Assembly: GCA_014706385.1 (NCBI GenBank)
Contig: JACGZH010000010.1
Span: 806,001-870,000, forward strand
DNA length: 64,000 bases
Origin: Phaffia rhodozyma
Lineage: Eukaryota; Basidiomycota; Tremellomycetes; Cystofilobasidiales; Mrakiaceae
Direction: 5' to 3'
In this document: positions 47,486 to 57,346 of the stretch, in pieces
Numbering within the stretch: position 1 is the stretch's first letter
How the letters are laid out: the number at the start of each line of letters is the position of its first letter
Program-made: the position numbers and the translations under genes
The notes under the pieces: model-generated
What the model saw: only the letters and a program-made list of their open reading frames with translations
The model's database searches: none
What the model was told of the DNA's origin: nothing

Positions 47486-48995
47486 ATGGACGACGAAGCA
47501 AACCTCAACCCATATGTCCAACTCGAACTTAGTCATACAGCCACAGAGAAAGACATCAAGTCCGCCTACAGAAAAAAGAGTTTGAAATGCCATCCCGATA
47601 GAGTGGGTTCCATTCCTCTTTACGTTTCCTTTACTTCCAACCATGTGTGGTCGCTAATCTGACTGTTTCGCCTTCACGGTCGATGTGTGTGGTCATGGAA
47701 TGATGTCAGAACCCTGATAATCCAGAGGCTGGTGTGTATATATTTTCTTAATACCGTTATAGATATCATGTCTGACGATCTATGTATCCTTTTCGATATG
47801 TAGCGCATCAGTTCCACCTGCTTTCTCTCGCCCAAGCACTCCTTCTCGACGGGCCGAAACGAGCTGCACTCGATGTTAAGCTTGAGGCTACCCGTAAACG
47901 GGCCGAGAAGATGGCTGGTCTTGAGTCTCGTAAAAGAAACATGGTCCAGGTCCGTTCTTCACTTGCGATTTCTCTCCCTTAGAGCTGCTCAGATCATCCA
48001 GCTGCGATACTGATGGCAGCATACATCCCGATGTACAGGACCTTGTCGCCAAAGAAGAAGCTTTCAAACGATCCCGTCTAGATCTTGCCGCTCAATCACG
48101 TCAAAAAGCTCAGGAAGCCTCAGTCCAATCGGAAGGTCGAAAACTCCGAGAGGCAGCAGAGGCAGCTCGATTAGCAGCTCTAGACGACACTCTTCGGCTC
48201 CGACGAGAGACAGAGGCTGAAAGAACGCGACTCGATAGGGAAAGTGAAAGGGCGAAAGGAAAATCAAGAGCGGATTTCACTCATTCATCTTCGAGGGGAG
48301 GAAAACAAGTCGATGAGATTGAGCGAACTCTCACGCTGACGTTTCCACTTCCACAATATGCATCATCAACAAGCTCTCCTTCTGCTTTATCGGCGTTTCT
48401 CTCTGAATCGTATGGTTCCCTCGCCAATGTCGTTCTTCGTCCTCCAAGAATAGCCAAGAAATCATCTAAATCGTCCAAATCATCAGCAACACTTACTTCT
48501 TCCGAACCGTCGGAGCAGGTTACAGCGATGGTTGTGTTTCCGTCGGATAATTTAGCTGGCTGTTGGGCGCTGATGGAGGACGGTAAGAGAAAGAGGACGG
48601 CAAGACTGGAAGGCATCAAGATCAAATGGGGTCTTGGTCAAGAGCCGGATTGGGTCGAACGTTTAGGTTCATCCTTGTTATCATCATCGAATGGCAAAAC
48701 CGATACTGATAGACTGAAGGTAGTGGACGAGTCGTCTGCGGAACCACGAACCGAACTGGGACAGACATATCCATCCACTTTTGCTTATACGCCTGCGCCT
48801 GCACCTGCTCGACCATCTACAATGCCATCGTTCGGGTTTGATCCAGCAGAAGCATTCATTCCATCTTCTGGAATATCACCACCTGATGCAAAAGGAAGCG
48901 TGGATTATGAAAATGCGACACTGTTGAGGATGAGGCAGGCTGAGAGGGAACGGCTCGAGAGAGAGATTAGAGAAGCTGAAGGAGAGGATGATTAA
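47486..48995 (+). CDS. Spliceosomal J-domain protein, DNAJC17/Cwf23-like
   Basis: Nuclear J protein linked to the spliceosome. The J domain opens the protein: MDDEANLNPYVQLELSHTAT, IKSAYRKKSLKCHPDRNPDN and FHLLSLAQALLLDGPKR, with the HPD motif intact. It spans three exons; one encodes only NPDNPEA. A coiled, highly charged region follows (MAGLESRKRNMVQDL through ERARLDRE-type sequence, about 47900-48260). Then comes an RRM-like domain (TLTLTFPLPQY, ANVVLRPPRIAKK, TAMVVFPSDNLAGC, GIKIKWG) as in DNAJC17. The C-terminus has ARPSTMPSFGF and a helical RQAERERLEREIREAEGEDD with stop at 48995. The start codon is the ATG at 47486 right before the J domain. Confidence 0.87.
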
Positions 48996-49246
48996 ATATG
49001 TTTTTCTCTTTAGTGTACAGCGCGGTTTCAGCTCATTGAAAGTCGGGCATAGAGAGAATTGCAATTCAAATAGAAACAAATCTATGCGTGAGAGATGGAT
49101 AAACGTAATAGAATACATAGCTTAGAATGGTCTAATACAGACAAGTGTGAGCAATTGTGTTTGGGTATGCAGAGTAATATCAAATGCGAGTGAAGAAAGA
49201 AACACGGCCAAGAAGACTATTCGTAAGGATGAAGAGAAGGAGAAAC

Positions 49247-52106
49247 CTATGACAAAAGAACTTTGGTAGATAGGTTTCCGAATCCAAAGCTGGCAAATAT
49301 ACTCTCCCCTTTTATCTCTGCAATCTTGTTCATTACTGTTCGTTCTTGCGCTATAATTCACCGAGCGAACGAAGAAAAAAAAGGAGACAAAGTACGTGTC
49401 GGCATCTTCCGTTCATTTTCTTTGTTCCATATCTAGATAAACCATCGGGAGAGATGAGACGTACGTTCTTCTAAGCCTTCCTCCTTGACCTTCTTACGGA
49501 TTTTCTCCATGATCTCGTTCACAGATGATCGGTCCAGGTTGTCTCTACAGAAATCGTCAGAAAACGTAAGTTAGTTTATTCAACTCCTTCGAAAGCGGAA
49601 ACATCCGGACGCGTACCTAGCCTTCAAGAGAGCCTCGACAAAAGACAAGTTCGGACCATGGACCTTTGCGAACGACCAATAATCTAAGAAGAACATTTCT
49701 TTCCCGGCGTCTAGCATTTGCAGGACCATCTCGATCAATTCGAAAGAAACCTCTAGTTCCTCCCTCGGTTTAAACTCTGCAAACACACCGATCACGTCCC
49801 CTATGTCATCCCTGATATGTTCGATCGCTGCCGGTAGTTTGAATTTTGTCGTCCGTCGAAGGGCAGATAGGTAAAGAACAAGGAATGTTTCAACAAGATC
49901 GTTCAACAAGAGATCGAATATCGATGAGTTGAGATGTTCCTGATAGTCGGACAGGTAGTCCCGCAGCGTTTCAACTACAGCCGGCATCGGTCGTTCAGCA
50001 TTGTTATACCATTCAGGTGCGAAGAATAATTTGGTGACTGAACGCAGATCGTGAAAGATCATATCGAGTAGCGCCTGAGAGCAATGTTTCGCGATATCTA
50101 GATATCCATCGATTGCCTCGCTCACTTTACCAACGATCACCTGCTTATACTTATCCGATACGATTGGTTCCAACCTGGCGGAGAGTGCGTCTGCGAAGTC
50201 TGCCGATTTGATTTGGTCATTTGCGAGAGCCATGACGTATTCAACTAGTCCGGGTGGCGATTCCTCTGGTCGTTCGACATTTTTCTTGATCTCGGCTTGG
50301 ACGAGGGTCAAAAAGCGGAGCTGAGTCGATCTCATCACTCTGACAGCTTCGGTGACAACTCTGGCAAGAACAGCTGCTTGACCGGAGTCAGCAGCAAGAT
50401 CGATCTGCTGGTTGACCATCTGGAACATGATGACCGCTCCTTGGAGAGCGTATGCGCCTCCTTCTTCTACCTCTGGTGGTTGTTCTCTTCGGATGAAATC
50501 CTGTTCTTCGTCCCTCATCAGGTTCGCCGTCCATTCGTCCATCTTTCGGACGATAACACCGACGTAATCATCGATAAGCTCCTGCTCCTTGCCATCCAAC
50601 AACGGAGGGTCCGTCCAATCTGGATCAATCTCAAGTTGCTTCATAGACACCTTGTATTCTTTGACCCAGGCGTGTAACTGGAGAAGTACGCTAGCGTCTG
50701 GCGCAGATGCCACGATGGTCCGCAGACGGGCATCCAAATTGATATGATACTGCTTGACGAAGAATGCGTAGATGTTATAATCCGGGGGGAAACAGCTGAC
50801 TACATCGGATTCGATCCGGATCAGATCCTGGTACACCCAGCCAAGATTCTCGATAAAAGTGCTTGGGTCGTCTGACGCCTGTTTGAAGGCTTCGTCAAAG
50901 CTATTTGAGATGGATTGGCGCAAGGTGGCTAGAAGTTTTTGTCGGTAGTGTTTGAATTGGCGAGCTTCGGCTTGCATCGATCTGATGAAAAAAATAAGAG
51001 GGAAAAGAGACTTAGTCTGATGTGCGAATGATGAAGATTGAGAGGTAGTAAAAGGTCATTTACTTGAATCGAGCGGCCACATCTCCCTTTGCTCGTTTGA
51101 TCAACTTCATAGCAGCTGCCTATTCGAACAGAAAGGCGCTTCCTGTCAGTCGTGCTATTCTTCACTTCCGTCCTAATATGCTGAGCGGAGGAGAAGAGTA
51201 AAAAGAGGACTAAGAAGGCAAGAGACAAACCTTCTCATCCTCCCTTCCCTCTGCCTCTACAATCTTGAGAATCTTGACGACAGTATCCGTTCTGCCCTGT
51301 CTGACGATATCGATTATGCTCTCGACCATCTCCCATAAATGCTGCTCGAAAACACTAAGCACCTGATCGAGGTTCTGGAAGTATGCTTGTACTTCATCAA
51401 GTGTCCGGTCGGATTGGGTCTTCTTTGCCTGGTGGATTGTCTCGTTCTTAAACTGCTCTAGCTCGATCAGCTGATAATGAACGATTAATAGATTGTGTTG
51501 AGAGTTGTACACGCCAGCCTCGATGTCGGACGCCAGGAGAGAGGATACTACAGAGACCTTTTCGGAGATCTCTTGAAACGACTGAACCATCGATGTTGTT
51601 TGTGCAAGGTTTCGATGAATGAACGAGACCTATTGAAAGATATGGCATGAGCTTGCCGAGAGCATCAGTAAATACTTTGAATACTGAAGAGACGCCTTTC
51701 TTCGGTTGCTTACTCGACTAATCTTTCGAAACTCTGCAATTCCGGTCTTTCCGTCTCCAGTCTGGCCATGTCCATCATCGAGTACCAACCGTTCGACCGC
51801 TCTGATCTCTCTCTCAACTCTGTCTACAGCCTCTCTGGCCTCCACTAGTCTTCGGAGGCCATCCCTGGTGGCTGCCAGCTGATCTCTCACAGCATTCGAT
51901 AACTGTGCCTGGACGGTGACATTCTCCTTATCAAGTCGTTTACGAAGTGAAGGGAGTTTTGTCAAGTCGTCCGGGCTGAGCCGAAGTAGAGTGAAAGAGG
52001 AGAGGACGTCAATCCTGTTCTAGACCGGAAGCACGTAGCAAGAGATGAAACACAACTCACGACTTGAGGATCTCTCCTACCTGTTGCGACGCCGTGAGTG
52101 ATGCCA
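49247..52106 (-). CDS. SEC6: Exocyst complex component SEC6
   Basis: Subunit of the exocyst, the octameric complex that tethers secretory vesicles at the plasma membrane. The first exon (52106-52060) is MASLTASQQVGEILK. Next are LSPDDLTKLPSLRKRLDKEN and the N-terminal coiled coil (AVDRVEREIRAVERLVL). Then VSVVSSLLASDIEAGVYNSQ and LEQFKNETIHQAKK, then KSMQAEARQFKHYRQKLLAT in the long exon 50977-49618. That exon holds the Sec6 domain landmarks LGWVYQDLIRIESDVVSCFP, PDWTDPPLLDGKEQELIDDY, and YNNAERPMPAVVETLRDYLS. A further exon (about 49546-49467) encodes VNEIMEKIRKKVKEEGLEE. I join it to a last exon at about 49352-49247 (QERTVMNKIAEIKGESIF, stop 49247), because fungal SEC6 ends with a similar motif; without that splice the frame stops after about 8 more codons. 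Divergent from MYH. Confidence 0.92.
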
Positions 52107-52350
52107 TCAGATAAAACAAGGTTGGCACTGGAACGGTAACGGTGGGAGTGAGAGACGGCTAGAGCGATGGAGAAGTGAGCAGTACAGGCGGTGAATGTTA
52201 GGGTTACGTTCGAATCGCGTTCATTACGAAAACGCGTCCTGAGAGACTACAAGATCGGACGCGTTTTTGTGAGGAATAGAGATCTTCGTTCAACATAGCA
52301 TCAACCATCGATTTCTCCTGTGTGCTGCATACCGAAACGCAGTTCTTGGA
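52107..52350. promoter_or_regulatory. Divergent SEC6/MYH promoter with telobox and GGTTACG
   Basis: 244 bases between the start codons. At 52197-52209 the sequence TGTTAGGGTTACG fuses a telobox-like TTAGGGTT with the GGTTACG core. CGAATCGCG and two further ACGCGT/ACGCGTT words follow; ACGCGT is the MluI cell-cycle box core bound by MBF in fungi. Regulation by MBF is inferred. Confidence 0.5.
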
Positions 52351-54647
52351 ATGCAATCTCTCCAGAGGCCACATTCTGCAGGCTATCATGCTACTGCGTT
52401 CATCTCCGACCGAGCAGCCTTTCTTGAGTGGTTCTCCACCGTCCGTCACGACCGGTTGATGCCATGGCGTCGGCGTCCGGCCGAGGGAGAGTCATTCAAG
52501 CAGATGAGAGCAAAGTTATCGAGGGATCAGCTGGCACAATGGGCCTACGAGGTTGGTGACCGTTCGTTCTCTGTCTGATACATGTATTCATGGGGTGCAT
52601 GGGTGGAAAGATGTGTAGGTGTACCATGCCGATTAACTGGACTTTCCCACGCTGTTGATTGGATACTTAGGTTATGATCTCTGAAGTCATGCTCCAACAG
52701 ACCCAGGTGACAACAGTGATCCCGTACTTTAATCGATGGATCCTCAAGGTTCGTCCTGTCTGCTTCTTTGACTGTACATATCAGTGTCCTTGACGTCCTT
52801 TATCGTTTATAAACTCCCACTCTCTATTCTAGTTCCCTACGATTCATGCGCTTTCTCAGGGTACGACTGAAGAGGTTCATGCACTCTGGACCGGTCTGGG
52901 CTACTACTCTAGAGCAACTCGGTTGCTTTCTGCTGCTCAAAAAGTTATGGCCGACTACAGTGGCCACCTCCCATCAAGTCCTCAGATTCTCGAGAAAGAC
53001 ATTCCGGGAATTGGTCCATACACGGCTGGGGCGATATCGAGCATCGCCTATGGAGTTAAAACACCGCTCGTGGATGGTAACGTTCATAGAGTGCTCACTA
53101 GATTGCTGGGTATCCATTCGAATCCAACAGGGAAGCCGCTTGTTAGTACGCTCTGGGAAAAGGCGGCAGAACTCGTTCCTTCAGACCGGCCGGGTGATTG
53201 GAACGAGGCACTCATGGAGGTTGGTCTCTCGTCTCCTCTCCTCTTGCCCGCGTCTTTGCTTCCACATCATTTTGCTCATTCACTGTAAGACTTTTTCTTT
53301 GCTCTTGGTCCCTCTTAGCTTGGAGCTAGAATTTGTAGACCTACGGAAGCAAAGTGCGGAGAATGTCCGCTAGCGAACTCTTGTCGAGCTAACGCTGAGG
53401 TCTGTCCGCTCTATGCCAACATTTATAGCCATCAAAATCAGTTTGCGCACATTCCTTCAACTTTCTCGTTCTGACCACCCGTATTCTTAACCCATTCATC
53501 CTCCTCTTGACCAACGAACATTCACTCGAGGTAGATGAACTCAGGAATACCTCCGCCCATACCTGAGGACATTGAGGACTTGTGCCAGATCTGCGTTCCC
53601 CTCCCTCCAAAGATAGACACAAACTCAACGAATGCTACTGGTCTGGATCCCACAGTGTTTCCGATGAAAGCTATCAAAAAGAAAGCGAGAGAAGAATCAG
53701 AGGACGTATTTATAGTCGAATATCAACTTGAGGAGGATGAGTCTTCCGGCCTGGGCGTGAGTGAGACTATCGAACAATCAAGTTGGTTGGTTGTCAAACG
53801 ACCAGAAAAAGGTGAGTTGCTTCAATTCTCTTTTGAACCTGTTCCATCTTTGCGTGCTCATCATCGCTTCTTGAACGCGTTTTTCTCGAACTCTACATCA
53901 GGTCTCCTAGCAGGCTTATATGAATTCCCCTCTTTTCCTCACTCGTCAACCGATCCTTCACCAGATCCGACAACCATTCTTTCCTATCTGTTTCCTTCAC
54001 TTCGATCGTCCGACAGACCAGTGGTTAAGAACCTCGTCAGGCTAGATACAGTCTTTCATCAGTTCTCACATATAAGCATGACGTATCATGTATCCCACCT
54101 GATACTCACTCCTCCACCGTCCCAGATCTTAGGTGCAGGAGACAAATACGACAGACGACCTCAGGACCTAATGGATCGTGCAAAATGGGTCGAAGGGAAG
54201 GATGAAGTAGAAGGACTAAGCATGGCAACGGGCGGAAAGAACTGTTGGAAGTTGTTGAACGGAGGCAAAGGAAAGGAAAGACCAAAGCCTAGGATTAAGT
54301 CAGGAGCGAAAAAATCGACAGCGGATCCGAATTCCAAGACGAAACTAGAAAGGGCCAAGACGAGCAAGAGCATAACCTCGTTTTTCAAACCGAAACCGAA
54401 ACATGAACCTGAGCCTATGGGTGAATCGGAATCGATCGACTTGGTATCATCCAATGATGACCTGACCCCACCACCTTCATCACCACCGCCTTCGACGAAC
54501 CGGAACAAAGGTAGCCTGGCGCCATTACCTTCAATCAAGAGGAAAAACCCATCTCGAGGAGATGTAAAATCATATGCAGAAGCAGATCCCGACGAAGACG
54601 GAGAGGCAGAGGTCGATGCACAGGTGAAGCGATCGAGGCGAGAATAA
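52351..54647 (+). CDS. Adenine DNA glycosylase MutY/MYH
   Basis: Base-excision repair enzyme that removes adenine paired with 8-oxoguanine. The first exon contains FLEWFSTVRHDRLMPWR. Then come SEVMLQQTQVTTVIPYFNRW (catalytic Glu of EVMLQQT), LWTGLGYYSRATRLL, and the helix-hairpin-helix IPGIGPYTAGAISSIAYG with the catalytic Asp in LVDGNVHRV. The 4Fe-4S loop is complete as C-x6-C-x2-C-x5-C (CRPTEAKCGECPLANSC, about 53333-53383). The C-terminal NUDIX-like 8-oxoG recognition domain includes EQSSWLVVKRPEKG, LLAGLYEFPSFP, and VFHQFSHISMTYHV. The protein then carries a long disordered basic tail (about 54200-54647) with SITSFFKPK, a PCNA-binding PIP-like box, and a C-terminal KRSRRE, a possible nuclear signal. 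All catalytic residues are present. Confidence 0.94.
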
Positions 54648-54931
54648 GTGATTTGTAGATTATTAGGCTTTCTGTGTTCAATTAATGTTTTCTGACGTTG
54701 TACTTCTCCTCGCTGAAGGAGGGACGATCATCATGATACTGATGGACCTGAAGAAAAGAACCATGTTATCAGAACAATCTATATTTCCTCGCCCATTCCT
54801 TCTGATGGGCGGCAGAAATTCCACTAAAGGCGGCAGTATTTAAAGACCACTGTTCCCTTAATCATGCGCAGGTCTTTTCTTCGGAGACTACGATAATTCA
54901 ATAACGAAAGATTTTAAGAGGAGGAGTTCGT
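54648..54931. other. Convergent intergenic region
   Basis: 284 bases between the MYH and deaminase-like stops. It contains GGGCGGCAG and GGCGGCAGT words around 54808-54838. No gene seen. Confidence 0.35.
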
Positions 54932-56331
54932 TCAGACTTCCAACTCAATGAAAGAGGAAAGAGACGCAGACTGATGAAATAGCAAAAGCTCACGTTGTTT
55001 CAGACTTTTCTCAACATCTGCAAACAAACTGCGAGCTGTCGCCAGAATCCGTTCAAGTGAAAGTAAGCAAATACATTCAGCTTTCAGCGGATTTTGTTTG
55101 ACTGTGACTTGAGAACTCTCGTCAGATAGGGGAGAAGTGAGGTACGAGGAAGACACGAACTGGACTGGCTCATCCAGACAATATCTCCGTTTTCATTCGA
55201 TTCCGTAAAGAACACTCGCTTGATACCCGCTCTGTTGTGCGGAAAGGAGGGCGTAAATGTTTAGTTCGTGTTCTTATCAAGCGAGCTTGAGAGAAGAAGA
55301 TAAGTAAGACGACGGACACACTTGATGATCCACTCCAGACATCTAAAACATGGCTTAGAAGAAGCGAGTACGCCTTCTTTTTTTATTCTACATACCCAGA
55401 GGTCTGCCCCCTGGATCAACCTCAACTTTGGTCTACGCCTAGGCGAGACAGACGACGACTTGTCGAGTGCTTTATTCTTAGTTCCCTTGTTCAGGCTGTT
55501 TGTGCAAGAAACCACAAACTGTTAGGCAGGCTAGAGAAAGTAGAGTAGGCAACGTTTCATCGTTCGAAAGAAATAGCAGCTGCTCGCGCATCGAGGACGA
55601 ACCTGGGGCTGAGCCGTTCTATAAATTCTCTCATCTCCTCAACCAATATATCCAGTGCCTTCACGTGTCTGTCCAAATCGTTCCTCCCACTCTTCACTAT
55701 CTTCTCTTTGTCCTCTCCAGGCTGTCTCTCATATACTGACAAGCTCGATCTTGGAAGAGAGGAGGCAGACGGAGATCTTTGAGAAGACGTGGCTAAACGC
55801 CTGCAAGAGGATGGGCAAAGTGGTTGGTGACGGTCGTGATCGTGATCGTGATGCTGTTGATGTTGATGTTGATGTTGATCTTGGTGTTGATATTGATGTT
55901 GATGTTGATTTTGATGTTGATTTTGATGTTGATTTTGATGTTGATGTTGTCTCTTTTTCCTCATAGACGTTGTCACCATCGATCCACTCATCAGAACAGG
56001 TGCCTGCTGAAACGCCCCACTGAGGACTGTCAGTGAGGCCAGTTCGGGATCCGGGCGTTCTTCCTCCCGACTTTATATTCGTCGTCGTGGGCTCAAGGCT
56101 TGGAGGAGGCGTCGAGGGTATGGTAAGAACAGAAGGACCGGGAATATAAACACCTGATTTCTTGTTGACCGTCACACGAGAGGTCGATCGACCGATAGGA
56201 ACTCGATGAATGTTTGAAGCAGCGAATGCTTGAGAAACTTGAAAATCGAGTAGTAAAAGTTAGCGCCATCCTAGTCTCTGATAAACGATAAGTGAGGTAC
56301 AGTGAATGGCCCGGCACTCACTAACGGCCAT
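54932..56331 (-). CDS. Nucleotide-deaminase-fold-like protein with His/Gln- or Ser/Thr-rich repeat; HAE motif not found
   Basis: The C-terminal half looks like the second half of a cytidine-deaminase-fold domain: GADLWVCRIKKEGVLASSKP, then CFRCLEWIIK (a PCxxC zinc motif), and after an intron SGIKRVFFTES and NGDIVWMSQ. A helical tail follows (LATARSLFADVEKSLKQREL) to SFIELEV and a stop at 54932. The first zinc and catalytic motif of such enzymes, H(C)-A-E, should lie before GADLW, but I see only LNKGTKNKALDKSSSVSPRR there. Upstream are a helix (DILVEEMREFIERLSP) and a 110-base hexanucleotide repeat that reads as (HQNQ)n or (STSK)n depending on frame. The N-terminal exon (start near 56331, MA, then VPIGRSTSRVTVNKKSGVYI) could not be joined with certainty. 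Function unknown; catalytic activity doubtful. Confidence 0.6.
55846..55957. repeat. GATGTT hexanucleotide repeat
   Basis: About 18 tandem units of GATGTT with variants GATTTT, GATCTT, GGTGTT and GATATT, read on the plus strand. All substitutions keep the six-base period, as expected of a tract that is translated (HQ/NQ pairs or TS/KS pairs on the minus strand). It lies within the deaminase-like gene. Confidence 0.9.
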
Positions 56332-57346
56332 TTCAGCATGCATAGATTCTGAATTCAGTCGGTAGTGTTGTCATACACGTTCGGGCAGAAAGAACCTTTT
56401 TACTGAATTAGTAAAGGTATATTACTAAGAAAGGAGTGGAAATCATAGCGTTAGAAGGACGAACGATGAGACTTATTCTGGAAGTATGTTCTCTGCTGAT
56501 TGTGATTTTGAAAAATGATCTTTCCTCCTTTGACGAGAGCGGCTCCTACATCGACCGAGAAAGACGGTTAGTACACAAAGATACAAGTACTAAAATTCCA
56601 AGAAATAGGGAAAGATCGAACCGTGCTTATTACCCATATCGCTACGTGAAGTTAAGGACAGAGACAGTGCTTTCAGTTTTGGTTTCAAGAGAAACTCTGC
56701 GATATATTGGCAAGAAATCTCGTTTGTTCTCGAGAACGAACCTGAGCTCGGCCTCAGCCATAAGCGTGTTGGAAATCTTCGTCATTCGGCACATAATTAT
56801 GATCTGGTTCTTGTAACTGTGTTGAGAGAAGCGGCGAGAGAGCGCAAGATAGATAGAGGGCGAAAAATGCTGTTGATTTGAGAATGAGAGTATCAAAGTT
56901 GATGTGCGAACTGATGAAATGACGAGTATGAAGGAGAAGATGCCGTGAAATATGTCTTATGTAAGCACATTGCTGGCCTCTCTCCCAATCTGTTCGGGAA
57001 ACTAGTGAGACAACACAGAATGCAGAGCATAAAGACATGTAGACATAACTACCAGGACCTCGACTAGTCACAGAGCATCAGTCAGATTGACTAGAAGTGA
57101 CGTTTTTAGAATAGATAGAGACAAAGACGACAGGAGGAAGGGAAGTGTAAAGGAGAAAAACCAAGATAGAGCAGCGCGGAGGCGATCGGGTCCCAGAAGT
57201 CAAAACTGTAAGAACAACGTTTTACAAAATGAAAAGAGAAAGAGAAAGACAGAGAGAGAGAGTGCGAGAAGAATGCGAGTGAAAAAATAGGGTGAATGTA
57301 GTGACAAAGAATCCTGAGTATCATCGATCGGTTTCTTCATTCTCTA
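56332..57346. other. 1 kb spacer upstream of the deaminase-like gene
   Basis: Between two minus-strand genes. A minus-strand piece at about 56813-56754 after a good acceptor (CTCAACACAG) reads LQEPDHNYVPNDEDFQHAYG and then a stop. It looks like the acidic tail of a small protein, but no matching upstream exon was found. The rest holds purine-rich sequence (57115-57290). Confidence 0.3.
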
